Source of the DNA: Rhizobium tropici CIAT 899
Lineage (GTDB): Bacteria > Pseudomonadota > Alphaproteobacteria > Rhizobiales > Rhizobiaceae
DNA: 64,000 nt
Direction of reading: 5' to 3'
NCBI RefSeq assembly: GCF_000330885.1
Contig: NC_020059.1
Location: 1,105,001 to 1,169,000 of the forward strand
Shown: piece after piece, positions 46,684-55,312 of the stretch
Layout: each line of letters opens with the position of its first letter
Numbering within the stretch: the first letter of the stretch is position 1
Program-made: the position numbers and the translations under genes
Notes under the pieces: generated by a model
Seen by the model: only the letters and a program-made list of their open reading frames with translations
Told to the model about the DNA's origin: nothing
Database searches by the model: none

Positions 46684-47652
46684 ATGAAGACTCCGACGGT
46701 TGCCAGCCGACAGAATTGGTTTATTCGCAACCGAATGACGCTGCTGACGCTCGCGGTCGTCCTTGCCTATGCTGCCTTCATCGAATGGTTCTGGGGCTGG
46801 AGCTTGATCCTGGCGCAATGGGGCAAGGTCGGCGCCCTGCCGATCCTTCTGGCGCTGGCGCTCCTGACAAGCACCTATTTCCTGCGCACCTGGCGCATCT
46901 ACGATTACTTCCCGAAGGAAACCTCGGGCCATTTTGCGGCGCTGTTCCGTGTGACGCAGGTCCATAATCTGCTGAATATCATGATGCCCTTCCGAACGGG
47001 GGAAACCAGCTTCCCAGTGCTGATGCGCTCCGAATTCGGCATTCCTCTGGCGCGGGGAACTTCGGCGCTGTTCGTCATGCGGCTGCTCGACCTGCATGCG
47101 CTGCTGGCCGCAGCCGGCGTCGGCCTTGCGCTTGCTTCGCCCTATCATGTCCTGGCCTGGATCGTATGGGCAGCCTTCCTGCTGCTGCCGGTCGCTGGCT
47201 TCGCCTCCCGCCTGCCGCTGATCCGCCTTGCTGCCCGCACCCTGCCGAAGAAGGCGCAAGGGCTGGTGCATGAGCTGGAGCGCGGCCTGCCGGTTGATGC
47301 CGGCGCCTTTGCGCGCGCCTGGCTGACGACGATCGTCAACTGGCTCGTCAAGGTCGTGGTGCTCGCTTGGGCGCTCGGCCTGATGAACGTCACGCCGCTT
47401 TCGGCAAGCTTCGGCGGCGCTCTCGGCGGCGAGCTGTCCTCAGTCTTGCCCGTGCATGCACCTGGAGGCGTCGGCACCTATCCGGCCGGCATCACTGCCG
47501 GCGCCATGGCCTTCGGCGCTTCGAGCGCCAAGGAGGCAATCGAAAATCTCGCACAGGCGAGCATCAATGCCCACCTCCTGATCGTGGTCTCGGCGCTGAC
47601 GGGAACTGCGATCGGATTGCTGATCTCGCGCAAACGCGTACCCATGGCTTAA
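46684..47652 (+). CDS. lysylphosphatidylglycerol-synthase-like membrane protein (YbhN-type)
   Basis: A 322-residue polytopic protein of the LPG synthase transmembrane-region / UPF0104 family, with seven or eight hydrophobic segments. The conserved RTGETSFPVLM and HAPGGVGTYPAGI segments match the family. It lacks the cytosolic aminoacyl-transferase domain of MprF, so it may act as a lipid flippase. ATG 46684 is the first start in non-overlapping sequence. Pairing with the divergent GT2 gene hints at envelope lipid modification. Confidence 0.78.
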   Translation: MKTPTVASRQNWFIRNRMTLLTLAVVLAYAAFIEWFWGWSLILAQWGKVGALPILLALALLTSTYFLRTWRIYDYFPKETSGHFAALFRVTQVHNLLNIMMPFRTGETSFPVLMRSEFGIPLARGTSALFVMRLLDLHALLAAAGVGLALASPYHVLAWIVWAAFLLLPVAGFASRLPLIRLAARTLPKKAQGLVHELERGLPVDAGAFARAWLTTIVNWLVKVVVLAWALGLMNVTPLSASFGGALGGELSSVLPVHAPGGVGTYPAGITAGAMAFGASSAKEAIENLAQASINAHLLIVVSALTGTAIGLLISRKRVPMA

Positions 47653-47667
47653 AAAATAGCAGCATTT

Positions 47668-48915
47668 TTAGTGCTGGATCTGATCGCCGAGCTCGGCCAA
47701 TCGCCTGCGCAGGAATGCCTGCTCCGGCGCCTGCTGGCATAGCGAAAGCGCCGTTTGATAGGATTGCCGCGCCTCATCCGTCCGGCCGAGCTGGCGAAGA
47801 AAGTCGGCTTTTGCAGCGTGAGTGAGGTGATACCGCGCCATCCGTTCCTCTTGCAGCAGTCCATCGACGATGGAAAGCGCTGCGGCCGGACCATCGCACA
47901 TGGAGACTGCCACCGCCCGATTAAGTTCGATCACGGGGGATGGGCTTGCGATCAGCAGCAGGTCATAGAGCATCACCAGCTGCCGCCAGTCGGTGTCGTC
48001 GGTGGTCGCGGCGCGCGCATGTTCCGTCGCGATCGCGGACTGCAGGGCGTAGCTGCCGACGCTCTCAGCGGACATAGCCCGCGCCGAGAGCGTTACGCCT
48101 TCGCGGATCTGGCTGCTATCCCATAGCGCACGATCCTGATCGGCAAGCAGTATCAGGTCACCCGATGCGTCGGTGCGGGCAAGCCGCCGCGAATCCTGCA
48201 GCAGCATGATTGCCAGCAGCCCCTCGACTTCCGAATCCGGCAATAGCTGCAGCAACAGCCTGCCGAGCCGGATGGCCTCGGCGGCAAGATCGGCGCGCAC
48301 GATCGCAGCACCCGACGATGCCGAATAGCCCTCGTTGAAGACAAGGTAGATGACATGCAGCACCTGCGCTAGCCGTTCCGGCAGCTCGGTCTTGCCGGGT
48401 ACTTCATAGGGGATATTGGCGGTGCGTATGCGGGTTTTGGCGCGGACGATGCGCTGCGCGACTGTCGGGGCCGGAATCAGAAAGGCATGGGCAATCTCTT
48501 CCGTCGTCAGGCCGCAGACCTCCCGCAGCGCCATCGCCATCCGCGCCTCTGCGGGAATAAGCGGGTGACAGCAGGTGAAGATCAGCCGCAGCATGTCGTC
48601 CTCGATCTCCTCGCTTTGCGATGTCTCCATTATCTCGCCCTCCGGATAGAGGCTGTCGGCAATGTCGGCCTGGGCAGCGTCGAAACGCGTGCGTCGCCTT
48701 ATATTGTCGATGGCGCGAAAACGTCCGGCGGAGACGAGCCAGGCATAGGGATTGGCCGGGATGGTCTCCTCCGTCCATTGCTGCGACGCTGCTGCAAAGG
48801 CATCGTGAAGGGCTTCCTCCGCTCGGTCGAAATCGCCAAGCAGACGGATCAGCGTTGCAAGAACGCGGCGCGAGTGGCTACGATAGATGCCTTCGATGGT
48901 TCGGTTCAGCGACAC
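47668..48915 (-). CDS. ECF42-type RNA polymerase sigma factor with C-terminal TPR extension
   Basis: A 415-residue extracytoplasmic-function sigma factor. Region 2 (RVLATLIRLLGDFDRAEEAL, NPYAWLVSAGRFRAID) and region 4 (LTTEEIAHAFLIPAPTVAQR) occupy the first 180 residues. A helical extension of about 220 residues follows, ending in TPR-like repeats (LTHAAKADFLRQLGRTDEA). This architecture and the adjacent DGPF proteins define the ECF42 group, which has no classical anti-sigma factor; the extension is thought to control activity. It is the last gene of a four-gene run. Confidence 0.88.
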   Translation of the reverse strand: MSLNRTIEGIYRSHSRRVLATLIRLLGDFDRAEEALHDAFAAASQQWTEETIPANPYAWLVSAGRFRAIDNIRRRTRFDAAQADIADSLYPEGEIMETSQSEEIEDDMLRLIFTCCHPLIPAEARMAMALREVCGLTTEEIAHAFLIPAPTVAQRIVRAKTRIRTANIPYEVPGKTELPERLAQVLHVIYLVFNEGYSASSGAAIVRADLAAEAIRLGRLLLQLLPDSEVEGLLAIMLLQDSRRLARTDASGDLILLADQDRALWDSSQIREGVTLSARAMSAESVGSYALQSAIATEHARAATTDDTDWRQLVMLYDLLLIASPSPVIELNRAVAVSMCDGPAAALSIVDGLLQEERMARYHLTHAAKADFLRQLGRTDEARQSYQTALSLCQQAPEQAFLRRRLAELGDQIQH

Positions 48916-48919
48916 GGCG

Positions 48920-49300
48920 TCAGCCTTCCTCTGCCAGGTCTCCCCGAAGGGTCAAGATACGAACCGGACGGATTTCGACGGCGCCATAGCGCGCCGAGGG
49001 AATGCGTTTGGCGATATCGACAGCGCCATCGAGGTCAGGGGCTTCGATGAGATAGAAGCCAGCCAGGTGCTCCTTGGTCTCCGCGAAGGGGCCGTCCGTG
49101 ACTGAAAATCCGTCGCCGCCATTCGGCCGGATGACGACCGATTTGTCTCGGAGCGCCAGTGCATCGGAAACGATCATGGTGCCGTCCCGCCGCAAGCCCT
49201 CGTCGAAGACGAAGTGCTCGCCAATCAGATGGTTCATCTCGTTCGGCGTCAATCGTCCGTCGACATCGACTGTTGTGTAGATCAGGCCTAGAAACCGCAT
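48920..49300 (-). CDS. YciI/DGPF-family protein (copy 1)
   Basis: A 126-residue YCII-related protein with the signature VTDGPFAETKEHLAGFYLIEA. It ends five bases before the sigma-factor start, so the two are surely co-transcribed. It is the most divergent of the three tandem copies (start MRFLGLIYT instead of MxxLCQVWF) and has a longer middle. DGPF proteins are predicted small dimeric ferredoxin-like folds; whether they are enzymes, sensors or targets of the sigma factor is unsettled. Confidence 0.85.
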   Translation of the reverse strand: MRFLGLIYTTVDVDGRLTPNEMNHLIGEHFVFDEGLRRDGTMIVSDALALRDKSVVIRPNGGDGFSVTDGPFAETKEHLAGFYLIEAPDLDGAVDIAKRIPSARYGAVEIRPVRILTLRGDLAEEG

Positions 49301-49317
49301 GTCTTCTCCTCTAGCTG

Positions 49318-49680
49318 CTATTCATTCGGAAAGCGGATGTCGAAAGCGGCGCGAACCTCGATCATGCCGTAGCGGGCAACGGGGAAGGTGGCGGCGATCG
49401 CGGTCGCTTCCTCCATATCTCGGGCTTCGATCAGCACGAAGCCGCCGAGATGTTCCTTGATCTCCGCGAACGGGCCGTCGGTAATGGCGGTTTCGCCCCG
49501 GCGCACCCGGACGGTTTTCGCAGTCTCCGGCTCGCGCAGGGCATTGGCGACGATGAGGTGGCCGCTCTCGCGCAGCCGGTTGTCATTGTCGACCGAATCC
49601 TGCGTCAGCTTTCGTCCTCCCTCTTCGGAAAGCTTGGCGATTTCTGCGCTCTCGAACCAGACCTGACAAAGAAATTTCAT
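49318..49680 (-). CDS. YciI/DGPF-family protein (copy 2)
   Basis: A 120-residue DGPF protein, with the start MKFLCQVWF and signature ITDGPFAEIKEHLGGFVLIEA. ATG 49680 is preceded by GAGGAGG. Clearly a closer paralogue of copy 3 than of copy 1. Seventeen bases separate it from copy 1 and ten from copy 3, consistent with one transcript ending in the sigma-factor gene. Confidence 0.85.
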   Translation of the reverse strand: MKFLCQVWFESAEIAKLSEEGGRKLTQDSVDNDNRLRESGHLIVANALREPETAKTVRVRRGETAITDGPFAEIKEHLGGFVLIEARDMEEATAIAATFPVARYGMIEVRAAFDIRFPNE

Positions 49681-49690
49681 CGTAACCTCC

Positions 49691-50050
49691 TCAAACGTCC
49701 GGGCCGAAATTATAGATCGGCCGTACTTCGATCGCGCCGAGCTTGGCGAGCGGAATGCCGGCGGCAATCCGGATCGCATCGTTCAGATCCTTCGCCTCGA
49801 TCAGGATGAAGCCGCCAAGATACTCCTTGGTCTCGATGAAAGGCCCATCTGTCACCGCCGTCTCGCCATTGCGGACCCGCACCGTCACCGCAGACTTCGG
49901 CGATTGCAGCGCTTCGGCGTGGATCATATTGCCGCTCTGCATCAGGTCGCGATCATAGCCGAGCGAATCCGAATCGAGCTTGTGCTTCTCCTCCTTGGTC
50001 ATGAGGTCGAGCCTCGTGCCATCGAACCAGACCTGGCAGAGATATTTCAT
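49691..50050 (-). CDS. YciI/DGPF-family protein (copy 3)
   Basis: A 119-residue DGPF protein starting MKYLCQVWF with signature VTDGPFIETKEYLGGFILIEA. First gene of the presumed DGPF-DGPF-DGPF-sigma operon, with GAGGAGA before the start codon. Its upstream 155 bases, shared with a divergent small membrane-protein gene, would be the place to look for an ECF42-dependent promoter. Confidence 0.85.
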   Translation of the reverse strand: MKYLCQVWFDGTRLDLMTKEEKHKLDSDSLGYDRDLMQSGNMIHAEALQSPKSAVTVRVRNGETAVTDGPFIETKEYLGGFILIEAKDLNDAIRIAAGIPLAKLGAIEVRPIYNFGPDV

Positions 50051-50205
50051 CGCAGCGTCTCCTCTTCAATTTGCTGACAGCCATAGACGAATGGTCGCCA
50101 AGCAAATCGACATCCCGATCCGCAGCATGACAAAAATTTTTGAGATTGTCGAAATGGCGCCGGCCCGCTCGACCAGTTCCGTCAACACCACAAGGAGAGA
50201 TGGAA

Positions 50206-50436
50206 ATGTACAGTCTGGAAGCCGCTATTGTCCATTTTTGGCAAAGGAAGACCCTGTCGGAAGAGGAATTGCTCGACGCAGGGGATGTCGGAAGGGTCGT
50301 TTTCCGCACATGGCTCGGATTTGCGGGTTTTGCGCTGCTGATCCTGTGCCTGAGCTGGGCCGGCGAGCCCTCGGGTCATCAGCAATTGACAGCGAGCCAA
50401 AACGCAGACCGCCTTATGTCGATATCTGAGAACTAG
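50206..50436 (+). CDS. small single-span membrane protein, unknown
   Basis: A 76-residue protein with one hydrophobic segment (about 40-57, WLGFAGFALLILCLSW) and polar ends. ATG 50206 has an excellent AAGGAGAG six bases upstream. No family recognised. It is divergent from the DGPF-sigma operon and may share its promoter region, so it could belong to the same regulon. Confidence 0.6.
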   Translation: MYSLEAAIVHFWQRKTLSEEELLDAGDVGRVVFRTWLGFAGFALLILCLSWAGEPSGHQQLTASQNADRLMSISEN

Positions 50437-50452
50437 GAAATAGACGCTCGCG

Positions 50453-50779
50453 TTAAAAGCGTTCCACAAAATCCGAGATGGCATCATAAAATCTGGATGT
50501 TTGATCGGCCGGTGCATTGTTTTCCGGCCAAATCGCGATCAGCGCCTCAAGATTTGTCTTGATCGCATGGAAGGTGTCCAAAGCCTCCCGCTCACTGCCG
50601 ATGAAAACAGTATGAGCCATGTTGCCGTAAAGGCCGCAGGTAATGGCAAACGGCACACGATCACACCTCTCAAGTGTGACGCGTGCGCCGTCACTATGTT
50701 CTTCGTCCAAAAGAATAATGCCGCTTTCTGAGCCCTGATGACCGATTGTCGAACCGCCATCAAAGCTTACCCATGCCAC
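50453..50779 (-). CDS. conserved-looking hypothetical protein (108 aa)
   Basis: Not assigned. The soluble 108-residue product has an N-terminal beta-rich part (WVSFDGGS, GIILLDEE, ARVTLERC, ITCGLYG) and a C-terminal helix. Start is GTG 50779 with GGAG eight bases upstream. Base composition is lower in G+C than its neighbours, which may mean recent acquisition. It converges with the small membrane-protein gene, leaving only 16 bases between stops. Confidence 0.55.
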   Translation of the reverse strand: MAWVSFDGGSTIGHQGSESGIILLDEEHSDGARVTLERCDRVPFAITCGLYGNMAHTVFIGSEREALDTFHAIKTNLEALIAIWPENNAPADQTSRFYDAISDFVERF

Positions 50780-50820
50780 GTATTTTCTCCGGTCAAATGT
50801 GATAGCTGCCTATCTATATG

Positions 50821-52323
50821 TTATTGGAATGCCGTTTCGAAGAAGCTGCGCAGCTTGCGCGAATGCAGCGCTTCCGGCGGCATGGCGGCCAGTTTCTGGA
50901 TCGCGCGGATGCCGATCTGCAGATGCTGGTTCACCTGGGTACGATAGAAGGCCGTCGCCATGCCCGGCAGCTTCAGCTCGCCGTGCAGCGGCTTGTCCGA
51001 AACGCAGAGCAGCGTGCCGTAGGGAACGCGGAAGCGGAAACCGTTGGCGGCGATGGTCGCCGATTCCATGTCGAGCGCGACCGCGCGGGCCTGGGACAGC
51101 CGCTTGACGGGGCCTGCCTGATCACGCAGTTCCCAGTTGCGGTTGTCGATGGTGCCGACGGTACCCGTGCGCATGATGCGCTTCAGCTCGAAGCCCTCAT
51201 AGCCGGTGATCTCGGCAACGGCGGCCTCAAGTGCCACCTGCACTTCAGCGAGCGCCGGGATCGGCACCCAGACCGGCAGGTCGTCGTCGAGAACATGGTC
51301 CTCGCGCATATAGGCATGGGCGAGCACATAGTCGCCGAGCCGCTGACTGTTGCGCAGGCCGGCGCAATGGCCAAGCATTAGCCAGGCATGCGGACGCAGC
51401 ACGGCAACGTGGTCGGTGATCGTCTTGGCGTTGGATGGGCCGACGCCGATATTGATCATGGTGATCCCGGCATGGCCCTTCTTCTTCAGATGGTAGGCCG
51501 GCATCTGCGGTAGCCGCGGCGCTGTCACATCGCCCTCGGGCTGGCTGGAACCAGCCTTGGTGATGATGTTGCCCGGTTCGACGAACTCGGTATAGCCGCC
51601 GCCGCCGCTCGCCATCAGGTCGCGCGCCCATTTGCAGAATTCGTCGATATAGAACTGATAGTTCGTGAACAGCACGAAATTCTGGAAATGCGCCGCGCTG
51701 GTCGCCGTGTAGTGGACGAGGCGGGCCAGCGAATAGTCGATGCGCTGCGCCGTAAACGGCGCAAGCGGCGAGGGCTCGCCCGGCGGCGGGATATATTCGC
51801 CGTTGGCGATTTCGTCGTCCGTGGTGCTCAAGTCCGGCGTGTCGAAGAGGTCTCGCAGCGGAATGTCTTCGAAAACGGTGGCGGTTGCTTCGACGTGAGC
51901 GCCTTCGCCGAAGGCGAAATGAATCGGGATAGGCGTCGTCGATTCCGACACGACCACCGGAACATTATGGCTGCGCATCAGGAGCGTCAGCTGCTCCTTG
52001 AGATAATGCTTGAAGAGCTGCGGGCGGGTGATCGTCGTCGTGTAGACGCCGGGTGCCGTGACATGGCCGTAGGAGAGGCGCGAATCGACATGGCCGAAGC
52101 TCGTCGTCTCGATGCTCACCTGCGGATAGAAAGCCCGGTAGCGCGCTGTGATCGGCGCGCCTTTGGCGAGCTTGGTGAAATTGTCGATCAGGAACGCGGT
52201 GTTGCGATCGTAAAGCTCCGTCAGCGCTTCCACGGCCTTGCCCGGATCATCGAAGGTACTCGGCTGGAACGGGCTGGGAGAGGAAATGTCGAGGGGTGAA
52301 AAGGGAGAGATTCTGTTGCTCAT
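50821..52323 (-). CDS. amn: AMP nucleosidase
   Basis: A 500-residue enzyme that hydrolyses AMP to adenine and ribose 5-phosphate, in purine balance and salvage. The N-terminal regulatory region is followed by the nucleoside-phosphorylase-like domain (TMINIGVGPSNAKTITDH, LMLGHCAGLRN, AVALDMESATIAANGFRF). The length fits E. coli Amn (about 484 residues). It stands alone with short gaps on both sides. Confidence 0.9.
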   Translation of the reverse strand: MSNRISPFSPLDISSPSPFQPSTFDDPGKAVEALTELYDRNTAFLIDNFTKLAKGAPITARYRAFYPQVSIETTSFGHVDSRLSYGHVTAPGVYTTTITRPQLFKHYLKEQLTLLMRSHNVPVVVSESTTPIPIHFAFGEGAHVEATATVFEDIPLRDLFDTPDLSTTDDEIANGEYIPPPGEPSPLAPFTAQRIDYSLARLVHYTATSAAHFQNFVLFTNYQFYIDEFCKWARDLMASGGGGYTEFVEPGNIITKAGSSQPEGDVTAPRLPQMPAYHLKKKGHAGITMINIGVGPSNAKTITDHVAVLRPHAWLMLGHCAGLRNSQRLGDYVLAHAYMREDHVLDDDLPVWVPIPALAEVQVALEAAVAEITGYEGFELKRIMRTGTVGTIDNRNWELRDQAGPVKRLSQARAVALDMESATIAANGFRFRVPYGTLLCVSDKPLHGELKLPGMATAFYRTQVNQHLQIGIRAIQKLAAMPPEALHSRKLRSFFETAFQ

Positions 52324-52442
52324 GCGCCATTATAGAGTGTCGTTGATTACAAGCAAACGACGTTGCAACAGGCGGCCCGGATTCTCGCAGCTATTTTTAG
52401 AGCCGCCCACTGGCCTGCGCGAGGATTACGCGCAGACGTTTG

Positions 52443-52619
52443 TTATTGTACCGTCGTGCAGTAAGGCGCGCCGGTCTGCACGCAGGTGAAGCTTGCTCCG
52501 AAATGCGATTGTGCGCCGCTGCGACCGGCGTGTTCGACCGCAACCGAGAAGCTGAATGCGAAGACGGCAGCAAACAGCATGATAACAACGAAGCGCCGTG
52601 CGATGATGATCGAGTCCAT
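52443..52619 (-). CDS. small membrane-anchored or secreted protein (58 aa)
   Basis: A 58-residue frame, ATG at 52619-52617 to TAA at 52443. An N-terminal hydrophobic segment (RRFVVIMLFAAVFAFSFSVAV) precedes a short tail with two cysteines (FTCVQTG, PYCTTVQ). Start-site evidence is moderate: TAGG eight bases upstream and AGGA closer. No family recognised. It sits alone between amn and the DUF2147 gene, all on the minus strand. Confidence 0.5.
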   Translation of the reverse strand: MDSIIIARRFVVIMLFAAVFAFSFSVAVEHAGRSGAQSHFGASFTCVQTGAPYCTTVQ

Positions 52620-52823
52620 ATTCCTGGCCTACCCGTGCCCTATACTGGACACTGTTTTGCCATGGTCAGGCTGAACAGGTGCTGAGATACCGGTTCATCC
52701 GGCGTTCAGAAATATTACCAGTTTCGAATGGTCGCCGGCCTCTCCTCGCAGGCAAATAACGAGAGCCCGCCGATGTCAGGCGGCAGGCATGTCGAGTGCT
52801 TTCTGGGACGGGCAGGTGCTGTT

Positions 52824-53162
52824 TTAGAGTTTCGTCCAGGTCTGCGACTTGCAGAATACCTTCAGCACGCAGCCCTGCATCTTGATCTTGTTGCCGCTGA
52901 CCGTGCCGGAGCCGCTGTAGGTTTTGTCTTCGGAGGGGTCGGTAAGCTCGCCCGTATAGCTGTTACCTGTGCCCTGCATCCTGCCGATCTGCTTGCCGGC
53001 ATATTTGCCAGTCTTCAGGGTCACGCAATAGCTGTCGCCGCAGGGAGCGATGGCAGCCGTGTCGCCGGCAACCGTTTTCCAATTGCCGACGATCGGCTCT
53101 TCGGCAAGAGCGGCGCTCGCACTCATCAGCAATGCGATCGCAAGAACGGTAGTACGGATCAT
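52824..53162 (-). CDS. DUF2147-type exported protein
   Basis: A 112-residue periplasmic protein. It has a signal peptide cleaved near SAALAEE, then a small beta-barrel domain starting GNWKTVAGD with paired cysteines (APCGDSYCVTL and QGCVLKVFC), matching DUF2147-type proteins. Role unknown. ATG 53162 follows GGAGG by nine bases. Confidence 0.75.
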   Translation of the reverse strand: MIRTTVLAIALLMSASAALAEEPIVGNWKTVAGDTAAIAPCGDSYCVTLKTGKYAGKQIGRMQGTGNSYTGELTDPSEDKTYSGSGTVSGNKIKMQGCVLKVFCKSQTWTKL

Positions 53163-53627
53163 GGTGTCATTCCTCCCCCAAGGCGCCATCCGGTTCTGTG
53201 ACCGGGAATGCGGTGAGATTATCTAACGCGAACGTAAAGGTAAATATGGCTTTCGGAGCTCAAACACCCGTTTCGGCGGGTGTCCGCGCACCGTCGAAAC
53301 ACGACATCGAATTCAACTGCGCTCTTTTTGTGGTGAAGAAAGAGTTTAAATCCAAATCCTAACGGAAGGTTAAACTCGCCCGAAAATCCTTAATTTGCAA
53401 GGGAAGCCATGTTTAACAAAATCCCAAGTTTACCAAGCATTTGCACTTTGTTTGCATCGAATTAATCATGCATTTTAGGCGTTTTTTGAAAGCCGTCTGC
53501 GATAGTGAAGCCATCAAACGAGCGGGGCAAACCCGCCAGCCGGAAGAACCGGAAAGCCGCGTATGACGGCAAGGTTCGGACGGAAAACAGGGCAGATACG
53601 AACAGAAGTCAAACAGGGATAATAGCA
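53163..53627. other. divergent gene-free region, DUF2147 / SEL1 genes
   Basis: A 465-base, AT-rich stretch between divergent genes. I see no gene: an 18-codon frame at 53409-53465 is too short to support. It contains small stems such as CCGG-AAGAA-CCGG near the SEL1 start, possibly part of its 5' leader. Confidence 0.5.
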
Positions 53628-53891
53628 ATGGCACGCTTTGAAACGCCGATGTCTGGAAATGCCATGATGGGTGGTAACAGCGCCGATGCCCTTTGCGAAC
53701 TGGGCGTGAACTACGCGACCGGCAGGGGCTGCAATGCGGACCTCGTTGCCGCCCACAAATGGTTGAATATCGCCGCCATCCGCGGCAGCGAGCGCGCCGC
53801 CGAGCTTCGCGCCGACGTTGCCGCGACCTTGACCAAGATGCAGCTCGCAGCAGCGCTGCGCGCCGCCCGCGAATGGATGACCACGCACTGA
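53628..53891 (+). CDS. SEL1-repeat small protein
   Basis: An 87-residue protein with one SEL1-like repeat (LGVNYATGRGCNADLVAAHKWLNIAA) and a helical tail (AALRAAREWM). Such single-repeat proteins probably mediate protein contacts; no partner is evident. ATG 53628 follows AGGGA by nine bases. The long AT-rich upstream region suggests specific regulation. Confidence 0.75.
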   Translation: MARFETPMSGNAMMGGNSADALCELGVNYATGRGCNADLVAAHKWLNIAAIRGSERAAELRADVAATLTKMQLAAALRAAREWMTTH

Positions 53892-53972
53892 GGCGTGCCG
53901 TCGGCGATACCACTTCCTGACCTCGAAAGAGGGGATGTCGGCGGCCGACGGAGATGCCAGCCGAAATGATGA

Positions 53973-54016
53973 AAACCGCGACCGGCCGGAACAAGGCAGG
54001 CGCGGTTTCGTCGTTT
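53973..54016. terminator. terminator between SEL1 and aminotransferase genes
   Basis: AAACCGCG (53973-53980) pairs with CGCGGTTT (54001-54008), followed by CGTCGTTTT on the plus strand, with AAAA flanking on the other side. It lies between two convergent genes. Confidence 0.65.
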
Positions 54017-54021
54017 TGGGC

Positions 54022-55134
54022 TTAACTGATCGCCTTCAGCACCTTCGGCAACGCCTCGGCGAAGAGATCGAGATCCTGCCTGGGTCCGACGCTGACACGG
54101 ATGCACCGGTTGAGCGGGGCTACCCCCGGCATGCGGATGAAGACGCCGTGCTGGATCAACCCGTCGACGATGGCACGGGCATAGACGCCGTCCCGTCCGC
54201 AATCGATGGCGACGAAATTGGTGGCGGAGGCGAGAGGCAGCAGCCCATTGTCGCGGGCGATCGTACCGATCTCTTCGCGCGCGGCCCGGATCTTGCCGAT
54301 TACTTCGGCAAGATAGGCCTGATCTTTCAGCGCGGCGAGGGCGGCAGCGGTCGCGAGCTTGTTCATGCCGAAATGATTGCGGATCTTGTCGAAGGCCAGC
54401 ACGGTCTCTGGCGCGCCGATGACATAGCCGACGCGGGCGCCGGCAAGACCATAGGCCTTGGAGAAGGTGCGGGTGCGCAACACGTTTGGCAGGTCGATCA
54501 GGGCCGAGATATCAGGAAGCGAGCTGGCAGGCCCCGTTTCGCTATAGGCTTCGTCGAGGATCAGCATGCAGTTTTCCGGCAATGCACGGGCAAAGGCGAC
54601 AATCTTGTCGGCATCCCACCAGCTACCCATCGGATTGTCGGGATTGGCGAAATAGACGAGCGGCGCATTCTCGCGCTTCACCGCTTCGAGCAATCCATCG
54701 AGATCCTCGCGATCATCGACATAGGGCACGGTGACGAGGCGACCGCCGAAGCCGGCGACATGGAAATTGAAGGTGGGATAGCCGCCGAGCGAGGTGACGA
54801 CGGGCGTACCCGGTTCGATCACCATACGCGCGATCAGGCCAAGCAGGCTGTCGATGCCTTCGCCGACGGCGATATTGGCGGATTGAACACCGAGATGGGC
54901 CGCAAGCGCCTGCTTCAATTCGTAATTTTCCGGATCGTTATACATCCAGATATCGCCGGCCCGCTCGCGCATGGCCGCGATGACGGAGGGCGCTGGCCCA
55001 AAACCGTTCTCATTGGCGCCGATACGGGCCTTGACCGTCAGCCCGCGCTGACGCTCCAACGCTTCTGGGCCGACGAAAGGAACGGTGGAGGGAAGGGCGC
55101 TGATCAGCGGCGTGAAGCGCGAGAAGGCGGACAT
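54022..55134 (-). CDS. PLP-dependent aminotransferase, HisC-like
   Basis: A 370-residue class I/II aminotransferase resembling histidinol-phosphate aminotransferases. NENGFGPAPSVIAAM opens the fold, YFANPDNPMGSWW and LILDEAYSE bind the cofactor, and the Schiff-base Lys is in RTFSKAYGLAGARVGY. Rhizobia carry several HisC paralogues, so the substrate may be histidinol phosphate or an aromatic amino acid. ATG 55134 begins the family-like sequence. Confidence 0.85.
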   Translation of the reverse strand: MSAFSRFTPLISALPSTVPFVGPEALERQRGLTVKARIGANENGFGPAPSVIAAMRERAGDIWMYNDPENYELKQALAAHLGVQSANIAVGEGIDSLLGLIARMVIEPGTPVVTSLGGYPTFNFHVAGFGGRLVTVPYVDDREDLDGLLEAVKRENAPLVYFANPDNPMGSWWDADKIVAFARALPENCMLILDEAYSETGPASSLPDISALIDLPNVLRTRTFSKAYGLAGARVGYVIGAPETVLAFDKIRNHFGMNKLATAAALAALKDQAYLAEVIGKIRAAREEIGTIARDNGLLPLASATNFVAIDCGRDGVYARAIVDGLIQHGVFIRMPGVAPLNRCIRVSVGPRQDLDLFAEALPKVLKAIS

Positions 55135-55312
55135 GCTGGCTTTGTTTCCCGAATTCGGTTGCTGGGTGAGGCAGAATAGGCGCTTGGCAGGTGGTTGCAA
55201 GAGCGGAAAGACGCGGCCTTCGGATTGCCTCGTCGCACTCATTGAAAATTCGTATCAGTTACCATTAAAGGGAGTCTCGGTCATCGCGATAGCATCGATC
55301 AACGAGGCCCTC

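Noticed and set aside
47650..47670. AT-rich stem between the YbhN-type and sigma-factor genes
   Set aside because: Only A:T pairs, and the sigma-factor stop codon lies in it; too weak for a terminator call.
53409..53465. An 18-codon frame upstream of the SEL1 gene with a weak GGGAAG
   Set aside because: Too short to support without conservation data; spacing to the start is only two bases.
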